DNA of 64,000 nucleotides from Cristatella mucedo (lineage: Eukaryota; Bryozoa; Phylactolaemata; Cristatellidae), in the NCBI GenBank assembly GCA_009760855.2, contig WPIO01000037.1:480001-544000 (forward strand), given 5' to 3'. Made by a program: the position numbers and the translations under genes. This document shows positions 37,845 to 49,070 of the stretch, piece after piece (position 1 is the first letter of the stretch; the number at the start of each line of letters is the position of its first letter). Below the pieces are notes generated by a model that was not told where the DNA came from, did not search any database, and was given only the letters and a program-made list of their open reading frames with translations.

Positions 37845-38860
37845 AGGTAGCCTGGAGTGAGAGAATGAATGAACTTAAAAGTGAGTGACAACACCTTGAT
37901 GTCGATGCATTGCTTGACTGGGAGCCAGTGCAGGTCGGTGAGAAGTGGTGAGGTGTGGCAACTGCGATGCTCAAAACAGACAAGCCTAGCTGCAGAGTTT
38001 TGCACCAGCTGTCAGCGCCTGAGTGCACATGCTGGTAGGCCAGCAAGCAGTGTGTTACAGAAGTCAAGACAGGATGTCACGAATGCACGGACCTATTTAG
38101 ATGTGGTACCCTGTCTAAACAAGCTCGAATTTCAACAATGTTATTTAGCAGAAAGTAGGCAGATTTGATTGTGGAGCTGATGTGGTCGTCTAATGAGAGG
38201 TCACTTTGGAACATAACACCCGGGTTTCGTGCAGATTCAACAGGAGATATGCTGGCAGAGCCGATTTTGAGCTTTAGCCCTCCCAATTTCTAAATCACAC
38301 CTGGTTTGCCCAAAACTAGTAAGTTGGTTTTATCATCATTCAATTTAAGAAAGTTTGCTGCCATGTGTGGATGTCATCAATACATGCAGCAAGAGACTTG
38401 AGAGAATTCGACATGATCGAAGGCTGGGAGGGATCAAAGCCAATTGTACAACTGAGGGTCATCTGCATAGAAGTGACAGCCTAGGTTGTGCTTGGCAATC
38501 TCATCGGCAAGAGGGAGAGTACAAACCGTGAAAAGAACCGAACCTAGCATGGAGCCCGGAGGTACCCCATATTTCAGATCATCCATTCATATCAATACTC
38601 CGGAGTCTCCTACTGTGATAGGACCCGAACCATTGCAGAGCAGTGCCAGTGATGCCCAGGCGAGATGAGAGGCACTCAAGAAGGACTAGGTGATCGATAG
38701 TATCAAAAGCTGCCGAAAGATCGAGCAAAACAAGCAGAGATACTCTGCCTCAGTCTGCATTCCTAAGTAGGTCACTATACACCCGAAGCAGTGCTGACTG
38801 TGGAGTGGTTAGCTCTAAAACCAGAGTGGAACTTACTAGCAAAGTTTGAAGTCTAAATAT
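37845..38860 (-). mobile_element. L2-like LINE, reverse-transcriptase palm fragment
   Basis: The longest L2 piece here, about 1 kb. In order on the minus strand it shows SGFRANHSTVSTALLRVYSD, VSLLVLLDLSAAFDTIDH (RT motif with the first catalytic Asp), ALQWFGSYH, GVPPGSMLGSVLFTVCTLPL and GCHFYADDPQLY (the YxDD catalytic box). Landmarks shared with 16043 then follow: GSASISPVESAR, LSLDDHISSTIKSAYF and the NSAARLVC region. Several frame changes and stops interrupt it. It ends before the 3' UTR, so it lost its tail by later deletion or rearrangement. Confidence 0.93.
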
Positions 38861-40839
38861 AAATATGAGTCCAGCTGGTCTGCACAGTCAGTGAGCAGCT
38901 AGGATTGTGCATGAATGCTCTTCTATAAGACAAGTATATGGCAAATGTAAGCCTCACTGTAATTAAAGTGAAGCATGAGTTGAGCATGATAGAAATTCGT
39001 TCAATGCAGCTACATGCATTGCTATATCCAATGTGGCAAAAGTACTAACCATTTATAACTTTTTGGCTTTTCTGAAAATTAATGGGCTTATAGGCATGGT
39101 TTTTTGCCTAACAAAAGAATGAAGCATGCATACCACAATTATGTCCAAGAGATGTTGGATGGCTATCCAACGTATCAAAGGCATAATCAGCTGTTCTCTC
39201 CTGCCACAGTCTCGGTAGGCACTGATGGTCATTCTCTCTTGCCACAATCTCTAAACAGCCCGGGACACTAATTTTGTATTGCAATCTACCAAGGTCTAAA
39301 TGGGAGGAGAATACACGAGTTTGCAAGATATGCAAAGCTGGTAAGCTCATCTTGACGACTTTAGACACCCGACAGAATGCTCGATAGTACCACAATGCTC
39401 GATAATACTGAATGCATACTATCACGGCGATGATCTTCACGTATCCCATACATCACAACCTATACATTTAGCAGCCACTTGCTAAAGTTCATTCTAAAGG
39501 CTTTTCAATCCAAGTCGGAGTGCTGGGTTGCCTGCTCGTAAACGGGTCCTTCATGTACCGCCCAAGGCCATCTACCAGGCTACTAGCTATGCAGTACTTT
39601 TCTATGAGGTAGTTTTCAATACGTCTCTACGAGGTTCAATGCATTGTCATGTTAATGTCCCAAGAACTTATCAAGTCAGGCATGTTAGAGATAGGCATAA
39701 CGATTGCAAGCATAGCGACACTTCAAAGTTCTCACTTTATCGTTTACAAGGTTACGACAGACCTCAGCAATAGGCAGCCAAAAAAGCAACGGAAGTGCTT
39801 GGAGATCACAAGTGTACTGGGGGGCCTAATATGCACCAAAAGGGGGAGGGAGCAGTGGGTTTTGGTTTGGTTTTGCCTCTGAACTGATAGAAGGGGAATG
39901 CAGGATGGCCTGCCACATTCCTATTCTAATCTCCTATGATTAGCTCCAAAGCAAGATCGAAGTGCACCCATCCGTGGTTGAATCTTGAACACTCTTACAC
40001 TGAGAGACATCCCACATTACTTTCAGTACATGAACATCTCAGCACCGATGGTCTATGCCACGAGGCTGACACCCCTTTCGGCCCCTAGCACTTTAATCCC
40101 CAGCAAAAAAGAAACACTGCTTCCCTCTCTTGTTTACTAGACACCTCAAGCTCGTGACTCGCAGATGCCTCCCATCGCTGCATTATGCCATGCCACTGCC
40201 TCAGTTACAGAGCTGGGCCAATAAAAAAAGAGGCATGAGTGTGCTTAGTTGTACTGTGACAGTGACCAATTATTCCCTGTATCTTATCCATACTGCTACC
40301 TGTCTAGATTGCACACAACTTTCAACATGGCTTGGCTGCTCGTGCTGCAGGGCCACCAGTAACCGGCAACACCCGAATGGAGAGAAAAAAGGACCCCTTA
40401 TCACAATAACAAAGTTTGAATAGTATCCGAATAAAATTAAATCTCTTTCTAGGCACTTTAAATGTGTGGACAGAACTAGCAGGTACCAGAAAAGCAGTAC
40501 ATACAAAACGTCCCCAAACACACGGTGGTACTAAGTTAAGGAAGCGTGATACTAGCTTAATCAACGCGCATGTAAGAAATACCGTGTTCAACTGTCGACA
40601 ATAGACGTGCTCCTTTCAGAAGAATGACCAGTCCTGCTTATAGTACTGGGATAGTGACCATGGTCCATACAATTAAAAGGCAATTCGTGTCATATTCAGA
40701 GGTGGGGTCGAAGTTCGTGTGGAAACCGTGATCTGATGACAGCATTATTTTTTTGAGCACTCTCCAGGTTGCTGCCTTCCCCAAGTGCAACACTGGCACC
40801 GTGGCCCACTCGGCCATGATTAGTGATCGATGAAACCTT
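38861..40839. other. long stretch without recognised gene
   Basis: Nothing assigned except a short L2-type tail trace in minus orientation at 40433-40466 (taaatctctttctaggcact). Confidence 0.4.
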
Positions 40840-40945
40840 ATTGTCAGCAGGATTCGAACCAGTATCTAGTCATAATCAGTATCTAGTATTTCGAACTAGT
40901 ATCTCAGAATGCAGAACCCATGACCCTAAGCACTAAGCAACAGGG
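40840..40945 (-). mobile_element. tRNA-like SINE head, third type
   Basis: On the minus strand a box A-like gcttagtgcttagggtcatg precedes a box B-like ctggttcgaatcctgctg. The spacing is longer than in a tRNA because of internal repeats of actagatactg/actagtatc. It is neither SINE-A nor SINE-B. Confidence 0.4.
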
Positions 40946-41970
40946 TCGATCATACGTGACAGATATCAGATGCATTGGGAGCCTGATTTCTGCTATATTC
41001 ATGCTACATAGGCTGAAAACATGTCAACGTACACTCAGCATAAAACAAAATCCTTGCACCCTCCGAATGTCATGCTTTGGGCTTGCATTTGCACAAGTCA
41101 TGGCTGTAGGAAGTAGTCATCGCTGCTAGGAAGTGTGGTATGCTATCAGTTGCCTAGGTGTATCGCATTTTAGTAGGGCAAATAACGGGTCATATAAAAA
41201 ATTACTAAAACCCAGTCTGTTGAGCCGGCAGCTTTGCCATTTTAAGGGTAAATGTTGAGTTTCTGAGAAGATAGGCCCAACAATCTTTTATTTAGGATAT
41301 CTCAAAAGACAAATGTGCTAGAAATGGGATATGTACGTTTGACGACTTCTACATAAAAAGAAAGCTTTAAAAATGAATATGCAAACTATGCCTAACCAGG
41401 AAGTAAGCCGGAAGAAACATATCTAAAATTTTCTTTTTACCAATTTCTGCATCATATGCGACTTGCATTCTAATTTGTTGAATCTTGGTACATCGAGGTA
41501 CACGTTTGCAGCTAACTAAAGTACATGCTTGTGATTACCTAAACACTAACCTTGAACCACTTCCTTTACCGTGTAACTTCGTGCCTCGTTAATTCCATAA
41601 CTCGGCCAATACTGTACGGATCAACATGAAATTTCAAATGCAAGTTCAGCTCAGCTTGTACACACTGCAATAGTCATAGTTTGTTACGATTGGTTTAGTG
41701 AGTAACTGCAGTCACCGGCAACCGAGTCAATGGTTCCCATGTGAACAGATAAGGGAGATGTGATCATGCGGCAAACCCGCCCCTCTTGGAGGCCATCAAG
41801 CAGAACCTATTTTTGGATGGTTTCCACACTGACGATGCCTCGGCCAGTGATGAGCTAAGGTACACTAATATCCTTGACCTGAAGGAGCCAGCCCATGCCA
41901 TATTGACATTTAGAATGCGACCAGAACATGCCTCATTTGCATAGCTTACAGAATTTTGATGTGGCTCCAC
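40946..41970. other. unassigned stretch
   Basis: 41560-41700 (cataactcggccaatactgt and onward) has the look of a transposon non-coding region and could be the left part of the Tc1 element downstream. I could not find a left inverted repeat by eye. Confidence 0.3.
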
Positions 41971-43012
41971 AGAGATGGCAATTCAAACCAAGAAATCACG
42001 AGGCAGCTGAAGATCTCAGAGGGCACTGTTAGGAACACTATAAAGAAACATATGGACTATATATGGTTGCACAGAGGCACATGCCACGCTCGGGCCAACC
42101 TCGAGTAACTTCTCCAAGGAAGGACCAACTCTGAAAAGTATGGCTCTGAAGGATAGGTTTGCCGCTGCTAAAATGCACAGCCAGAGTGAGCAAGTATTGA
42201 ATGCATGGATGCAACGGCCAGATGCAAGCCATTGTTGACTGTGCAGCACAAACAAGCAAGGCTGAATTTTGCTTGCTGATACTAGCATTGGACAACTGCT
42301 CAGTGGAGCAGAGTGCTGTGGATTGATGAGTCCAAATCTCTTTGGATGCGATAAGAGGCAGAAGCACGTTTACCCGAAAATGGGTAAAGGGTACATTGAA
42401 GTGTAATTTAGGGGGTTGCTTCTCAACTTTCGGTGTTGGGTGTCAGCATAGGATTCAAGGAAGCATGAATCCGAATGTCTATCGCAACACCGTGCAGAAT
42501 ATTAGCTTGCCACTGCTTACCAGGCCTGATTTCTGTTGGCGGCATGGCAACGATCCGAAGCACACTGCTGTGGCTGCTAAAGAGTCTTTCACGAGCCCGC
42601 AAACTACGATTTCGAGAGCCAATTGAGGTCATGCAGTGGCCAAGCCAAAGCCCTGACTTGAACCGAATGGAACATCTGTGAGACGAAGTCAACCGAGCTC
42701 GAAGGTTCATAGTTCTTCAGTACATGAGACCCAACGAGTTCTTTGAGGTTTTGAAGGATTGCCGGGCGTCAATTGCTCCAGAAACGTATCCTAAGTTGGG
42801 TGGAGTCAATGCCCAGGCAATAGGATGAAGTCATCAAAAATCATGGTGCCTCGACTAGTTATTGATTGTATTGTATATATCACATGGAATACTATAGTTA
42901 GCTTTTCTACATTAAAAATTCTGCTCCTGCGTTAGATCCCACATAAATATTGCGTTTTTAGAGTAAAATAGTGTGATAGTAGGAGGTATGCAGAAACTTT
43001 TGGAAGGCAGTG
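41971..43012 (+). pseudogene. Tc1/mariner-type transposase, broken
   Basis: The + strand reads RDGNSNQEITRQLKISEGTV (paired-like HTH) at 41971. It continues in changing frames with a RSGQPRVTSPRKDQ linker, KPLLTVQHKQARLNFA-like sequence, VLWIDESK (first catalytic Asp, about 42313), GTLKCNLGGCFSTFGVGCQ, GNDPKHTAVA (42547) and WPSQSPDLNRMEHL (42639). The Asp expected just before NDPKHT reads Gly, a stop replaces the Trp after EHL, and several frameshifts and stops lie between blocks. The right end cttttggaaggcagtg (to 43012) looks like a Tc1 terminus. The left terminus was not found. Confidence 0.88.
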
Positions 43013-43194
43013 TCGTCAAACGTCCTTGAACTTGATATTTTGCAATCATAGACATGGATCACAAAGGGTGAGGCACAGACCCTCTACATTTCGACAATGC
43101 ACAAGATAGTTGGCATGAATTGATTTGTAATGAAATACTTATTTGTAACGGATTACTTATTTGCAATTGACCAGTTATTTACTATGGATTATGT

Positions 43195-43283
43195 AAAGGG
43201 AGAGAGTGAATGAGGAAGAGAGAGAGAGAGACAGATTATGTAAAGGGAGAGAGTGAATGAGGAAGAGAGAGAGAGAGAAGAGA

Positions 43284-43372
<89 letters not shown>
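43195..43372. repeat. (GA)n microsatellite with duplicated flank
   Basis: The GA array is preceded by a duplicated ~50-bp unit (gattatgtaaagggagagag at 43182 and 43233); purines on the + strand. Confidence 0.95.
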
Positions 43373-43374
<2 letters not shown>

Positions 43375-43674
43375 AACGGCTTAACTGGTAACACAGTCTC
43401 AGTTTTGTAGGTAAACTGAACAATTAAGCATACGGCCAGAGTACCGGGTAAAGACGATTTTGATAGCCCTCCACTTTCTGTTTCTCTACAGGTCTCACGT
43501 GACTGTAACGGCTCCTAGTGCAACTTCGGTCCAGTGACAGCCAAAACAAGCCAGCCAAAGTGCACACGAATACTATATAGCACGAGTGCAGCAAACCTGC
43601 ACAGCGACAGGTGCACGGTGATAAAGTCAGACAAGCCGTGGACACCACCAGCAGTTTCGGCAAAGGTATAATTC

Positions 43675-43818
43675 AAAATATAATTAATTTATATAGCATC
43701 CCAAGAGAACTTAATCTCTATTCAGGCGCTTCACATATGCCTCGGGGCTTGAGCCCACGACCTCAGTCAAACCTTGGTCGGGGCGAGCACATTAACCGCT
43801 AGGCCAAACCAGCTCGGT
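43675..43818 (-). mobile_element. SINE-A copy
   Basis: Mirror image of the 12434 copy: L2-type tail (agaacttaatctctattcag), box B complement (ggcttgagcccacg) and box A complement (attaaccgctaggccaaacc). Confidence 0.9.
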
Positions 43819-44768
43819 GGTATGGCCTTCTCACCTTGGTGAGGTAGGGTGCACTGAGAAAGTTTAGATTGTTTTGCTCTCTAATCATGTCCTGTAGTGC
43901 ATTCCATTTCATCGATTGCGTGATGCGCTCATAGACTCGGTGCTTCCTGAAAAAAACACGATTTCCACGTTCAAGAGAGAGGCGTGGCTGTGCACGGCAG
44001 ACCTATAAAAAAATACGTACGTGCACGTCTCATTCATCACAGATTAAACAACCTTTAAAGTTCTAAGACAACTAAATCTTTGGAGTTAATCAATTCTTAT
44101 GAGAGCAGACCTAGATGTGAACAGCCGCTTATTACGAATCTTTTGAAATTCATAAACATCTCAACAGGTTGACACTTGAAAGGATTTTGCCTGTTCTTTC
44201 TGAAATCCCTTATTGACAAGGGAGTGTGACTTGCAAGCATATAAATTCTTCTCAAAAACCTTGTTCCACCACTACAATTGCAGGAATCGGTCAAACGGAG
44301 CCGGAGATCGAAGTGCAAAGCACCAGATCCAGTAGAACTGTGAGTAATAATATTTGAGTTACAATCTTACAAAACTGTACGTGCACGGCAGTGTAGCAAG
44401 CAGACGGACGCTGGTCGGTGATGGAGGACGACGGGGGATGACAGTTTCACTTGAAGGTCCTGGCCCTTCGGCGACGGAAGGCATCCCTCCTGGAGCTATC
44501 TCAGTTGCTGGCGACACTACCGGCACGGTCATAAGCATACACAGCCAGTGCGCCGGAGGCCTGCCAGGCATTGCATGGCAAGAAAGGTCGCCAAAGCAAG
44601 CCTTTGCTTACCAAGCGACACAGAAAAGACCATTTCAGATCGGTCCAGAACCAAGCCCACTAATTGGCAGACAACTGGGCTAAAGTTTTATGGAAAGACT
44701 AGTCAAAATTCCTGCTTTTCTCGAGCAGCAAACGTTTGTTTATTAGGAATATTCGCTAGTCGAAGAGA
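43819..44768. other. unassigned stretch
   Basis: A plus frame at 44354-44683 has no recognised domain. Confidence 0.4.
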
Positions 44769-44870
44769 TAATAATAATAATACATTTGGATAGCATCCTC
44801 AGAGAACTGAATCTCTTCTAGGCACTTTACTGATGCTTCATATAAAGCAATACCAAATGGTATGATGAGT
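44769..44870 (-). mobile_element. diverged L2-type tail and 3' UTR
   Basis: (AAT)n, then cctcagagaactgaatctct and aggcactttactgatgct in minus orientation; resembles the tails at 45685 and 52330 more than the main family. Confidence 0.75.
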
Positions 44871-44959
44871 TGAGATGTAATACAGTGCAATTTGGCGCCA
44901 ATCTGGCACAAAAATGCTGGGATTTCAAGTGCTTGAGCTCTTCTGGGGAACGATTACAT

Positions 44960-45250
44960 TTGACAGCAGGATGCTGTCAAATTACGCTGTCAAGCTCTCA
45001 GAGTCATCAGTTGGCCGAGTTAGCCGGCTAACCCAAATCCCATAGAGCATATCTGTGATAGGTTGGAATGCTGTCTCAAAGTCAGTTTCTGTGCTTACTA
45101 CGACTCCAGAAGAGCTGCTTTGCCGGTTGCAGTACTACTACGATATTATTACCTCAGAGACTGGTGAGAGGTTAACAGACTTGATGACACGGTGTATTAA
45201 AGAGGTTATTAAAACCGTGGAGGCCCGACCTCCTATTAAAATATTCATCA
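44960..45250 (+). pseudogene. Tc1/mariner transposase C-terminus, broken
   Basis: Frame VISWPS, a stop codon, then PANPNPIEHICDRLE at 45003-45070 matches the WPSQSPDLNPIEHLWD block holding the third catalytic acid (Glu). A second frame continues with TPEELLCRLQYYYDIITSET and LTDLMTRCIKEVIKTVEA, equal to the usual C-terminal L..SM..R...VI.A segment. The first two catalytic regions are absent. Confidence 0.8.
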
Positions 45251-45684
45251 ATATCCAAAAGCCATCAGCCGGCACTCGGTAAGCATCAGCTTACCGTGGG
45301 GGACAAGTCTAGTGATTTTTCTTACTCTGATACAACTGCAGGCCAACCCCGTGGGCCAGAGGCACGACCAGTTCTGGAGCTACGATATCCACCGAGCACC
45401 AAGGCAGCTACCCTGACAATACCGAATGGCTTCAGTTGTTTGCCCACTATTTGGCAGTGATTTGCCATAATTCATCAGTTAAGGAAACAAAACACCCAGA
45501 AAATACTAAAGCTTGTTATAGCAAAGAGTATGCATGCAATAAAGCACACAATGCATCAAGCCAGGTCACGCTGAGCTGAGGTGAGACTATGCTGCCATGC
45601 CGCCTTGAGCTTTTACTATCAAACATAGCTATACTTAACCAGCAGGGCATGGGTACTTTGACGTGAATTCCCAAGAGAATTTCC

Positions 45685-46520
45685 TCTAATAATAATAATA
45701 GTAATAACACATTTGCATAGCAGCCCAACAGAACTAAATCTCTTTCAAGGCACTTTACATATGCTGTAGAGGAAGCATGCCAATAAGGCTAATGATACCT
45801 GCACAGCGGCAGCATTCATAAACACACAAAAGTCATTCAGGAGGACCCAGAAAATGCTTCGAGGAACAAGTGCAGTTTCAACTTCTTTGAAATTTAGTCA
45901 AGTCAAGGGATTTCGTGACGTCAGTCGGGAGCGAGTTCCAGGCTTTGGGAGCATACAAACTAAAGGCACTGTCTCCAACGGATTTGAGGTTGCTTAGGAT
46001 TACAGCCACACGAACTGAGTCGGACAAGTGGATGATATGATGCTTAACCGGACTGAAAAGTAGTTCAGATAGGTAGGCCCGAGCATGAGAACAGAGGGAA
46101 CTAAAAGTGAGTGAAACAACCTTGAAGTCGATACGATGCTTGATGGCGAGTCAGTGCAGGTCAGCGAGAAGGGATTACTGTGGCAATTGCAACGTTCGCG
46201 ACCGAAAAACCTAGCTGCACAATTTTGCACCAACTGTAAGAGCCTTATGGCACATGACAGTTGACCTGCTAGCAGAAAGTCCCAAAAGTCGACACAGGCT
46301 GTCACAAATGCAAGAACCAACTTGGATGCGGTATCCCTCTCCAAGAGGATCACATTTTTACACTGTTGTGTATCCAGGATTGAAGGTAGGCAGAATTGAC
46401 TGCAGAGCTGATCTGGTCGTCTAGAGGAAGGTTACTTAGGAACAGGACACCCAGATTTCGTGCAGAGGCTACAGGATATATGTTAGCAGTGCCCATTTTG
46501 AGGGATATGATCATCTCCAC
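45685..46520 (-). mobile_element. diverged L2-like LINE, 3' half
   Basis: Reading minus: LKMGTANIYPVASARNLGVL, LPLDDQISSAVNSAYL, ASKLVLAFVTACVDFWD, LLQLVQNCAARFFGRERC, then 3' UTR, a variant tail (agaactaaatctctttcaag) and (AAT)n at 45688-45705. Same landmark order as 16043 but clearly older or another subfamily. It abuts a plus-strand copy head to head at 46520. Confidence 0.88.
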
Positions 46521-46522
46521 CT

Positions 46523-47222
46523 GGCCGATGCCAAAAACTAGCTCGGCTTTTATTTCTATGCTGACGACACTGTGCTCTACATATCCTTCGACCATTCTAA
46601 GCCTTGCTCAGCAGCGTATTCACTTAATTCTGCTGCATCTTGCATCAAAACATGTGGACTTGGATTGACACACTAACTTTCTGAAGTTTGACGATGATGT
46701 GATCCACTTATTAGTTGTGGGCAAGTCTACTGTCAGTCACTCTCACCTTGTATGATTTCACTCTCAAGATTAACTCATCTAGCATCACTCCACTGACGTC
46801 TTCCTATAATCTGTTTATGCAATGGACCTTCAGTTTGCACGCACCATAAGTCTGGAATTTGCCTCTGACTTCTGTCACCACCCGCAACGAGTTTGCATTG
46901 CTCAAGTTCCAGCTAAAGACGTGTCTATTCTCGGTTAGCTTTACATTTGCCCGGCAGGCTTGTCTTTTATGTTCCTGTGTGCAGATTGTGCTTACCTGTG
47001 AATACCGCCTGAGCATGCTAGAAGGACGTTCATCTAACCGCAAGCCACAAGTGTCCTAATGTTTGCTTTAGCATGCTGGCCTGAGTCGCACTTGCCTAGT
47101 TTTGCATGCTTGATAAGGTGCATATCACTAATCCCTGGTTATTTATTTTCTTAAGAGTTGTAAACCACATGAATAAGGGTTTAGTTCTCGCGGGTGCTAT
47201 AAAACGACCTGTTATTATTATA
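46523..47222 (+). mobile_element. diverged L2-like LINE, internally deleted
   Basis: Starts with LADAKN then LGFYFYADDTVLYISF, the RT catalytic YxDD box. It continues with FLKFDDDVIHLLVVGKS, skips a few hundred bp, then resumes at the C-terminus (VWNLPLTSVTTRNEFALLKF) and UTR. It ends in a degenerate tail (agggtttagttctcgcgggt) and (TTA)n. Confidence 0.83.
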
Positions 47223-47254
47223 TAAGCTCGAGTGGTGAACAGGTACTACAGATG

Positions 47255-47282
47255 TGGCTAAGGAATACATATTCCTTAGCCA
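47255..47282. other. 28-bp palindrome
   Basis: Perfect 13-bp arms tggctaaggaata / tattccttagcca separated by ca. It lies just outside the end of the L2 copy at 46523. Confidence 0.95.
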
Positions 47283-47439
47283 TCCCTCCTGTTACACAGG
47301 AACATAAGGACAGCGAACGAGGTTTATGCAAGTACCACTGGACTGAGTCAAGACAGCATAACCTTAGCACGCTAGTCTCTGAAACATCTTACTGTGTTGG
47401 ATGCAATGGATAACGTACCCCGTCTGCCAAAGGGCCAAT

Positions 47440-47600
47440 ACCGCTCCATAGTCGTTCTATGGGGCTTCGATCAGGAGACTGGCTGGGCCATTGCATCAGC
47501 ACCATTCAAGCATTCGTCAAAAAGTACTGGCCTGGTAGTGTGCTAAGACTCGTTATCTTGCTGCCATATATAACTCCCCAAGCAGAATATTTGGGATTTG
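47440..47600 (-). pseudogene. Tc1/mariner transposase fragment
   Basis: The minus strand reads ILLGELYMAAR with WQQDNES in the neighbouring frame (catalytic-Asp region, about 47550). After a frame change comes MQWPSQSPDRSPIERLW (third catalytic acid, about 47446-47496). The same blocks occur at 42547-42690, so this is an independent, older copy in opposite orientation. It may extend to about 47870. Confidence 0.78.
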
Positions 47601-48194
47601 AAACCCAACTTTATTGACCAACATGAACTTGAGAAAAGTACTTTTTGACAAATCCGGTGTGCTGACCATGCTGCGATATCGACTGGCAGCAGAGGCCTCG
47701 TGTTTGGCCTACATCAGCAACCGACATTTCCCCGAAAAAAAGTAAGGCTCAGTGGAATGCACTACAGCACAAGAGACAATGCAGATGCTTGTGGCCTCTA
47801 TGCCAGGCCAGATAAACGAGATCATAAAGAAAAGTGATGGGGCAACTTCACTCTAAACTAATATATTCCAAAAGTATATGAGTTTATTCATGGGCTTTCA
47901 ATAAATATTTCGAATGCTGCGCTACATCACCATGCCTGGCGTCTTAGAAAATCCTCTTTTTACCCTCATGACGTAGCTGCCACGGTAGCTGCGACTATAA
48001 TGCAAGGGTTTTTAGTGACCGGGCGTAAGTGGACACAGCTATTCAATCTTCGGAGATAAGTGTGGATAACTGCTGCAACAGCAAGGACGAAAGGCAGGTA
48101 TTAAGGCAGCGGTAAATCTTTGCATAGTTCGGTTTGGTTGTTACCGAGGGCACAGAGGCCACTTCATATCGACGGTGAGCATGGGAAGGTGATC

Positions 48195-48940
48195 TTTTAT
48201 TGGGCCGCGAGGCAAGGTGCTTGCTCTTCACGACCGAGTTTGCGGGTTTGAATCCTGCATTGGGAGATAATAATAATAATAATAATATTGCACTTGATAA
48301 AGCGCCCTCAGAGAACTTAATCTCTTTCTAGGCGCTTTACATTTGCTGCAAAGTGATACGCAATAGAATAGTAAGTAAAATCATGCTTGAAAAACAAACA
48401 AAATGAATAACATGGTTAGGGGTTACATGCACTGGGTCAGCATGCAAATGTGGTTAGTGGCAGCATGAACAGTGTCAGCACGCATAAGCACATCGAGGAC
48501 GAATCACAAAGACCCACTAAATGCTGTCCTAAATAGGTATGTTTTTAAGTTTCTTTTAAATGTGGTCAGGTCAGGGGATGTTCTGATGCAGGTCGGGAGG
48601 GAGTTCCAGGCTGTGGGAGCATACGAGCTAAATGCACGGTCTCCACAGGGGTTTGTACGAGGTATTTCTAGACCGTTGATTCCGAAAAGCCAAAGCCTGA
48701 TGGGGTAGTATATCTGAAAGATAGGCTGTAGCCATAGAATGAAGAGACCTAAAAGTGAGCGACAAAACCTTGAAGTCAATCCGTTGCTTGACTGGTAACC
48801 AGTGCAGGTCGGCGAGCTTGGAGTCACGCAACCTCGGGACGCTCACGACAGACAAGCCTAGCTGCAGAGTTTTGCACCTTTATTACCAACTGCAAGTGGT
48901 GGTGAAATAAGGCTGTTAAATCAACTAATACTTTAATGAG
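48195..48940 (+). mobile_element. SINE-B split by an L2-like insertion
   Basis: The head with box B-like gcgggtttgaatcctgca ends at about 48265. The body resumes at 48885 (ccaactgcaagtggtggtga). The two parts join without loss relative to 53981, so the L2 copy between them inserted later. Confidence 0.8.
48266..48881 (-). mobile_element. L2-like LINE 3' end inserted in SINE-B
   Basis: (AAT)n, hairpin tail, 3' UTR and RT C-terminus (MATAYLSDILPHQ, IPRTNPCGDRAFSSYAPTAW) and on to the tctgcagctaggcttgtctg segment. Close in sequence to the copy at 5748, so among the younger copies. Confidence 0.92.
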
Positions 48941-48999
48941 TGTCGTCTTCAGCATTACTGATTCACACACAGGGCTTGCCCGTTGACAGCCAAAGTGAT

Positions 49000-49070
49000 A
49001 GCCTTAAAGGCCTTAAAGGCTCTTCTGTCGCTATACAAAAAGGATGTTTCATCAGCTAGGATTTATTATC
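49000..49070 (+). mobile_element. SINE-B 3' half
   Basis: gtgatagccttaaaggcctt with a local duplication of cttaaaggc, then the diagnostic tail ctcttctgtcgctatacaaa. Confidence 0.8.
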
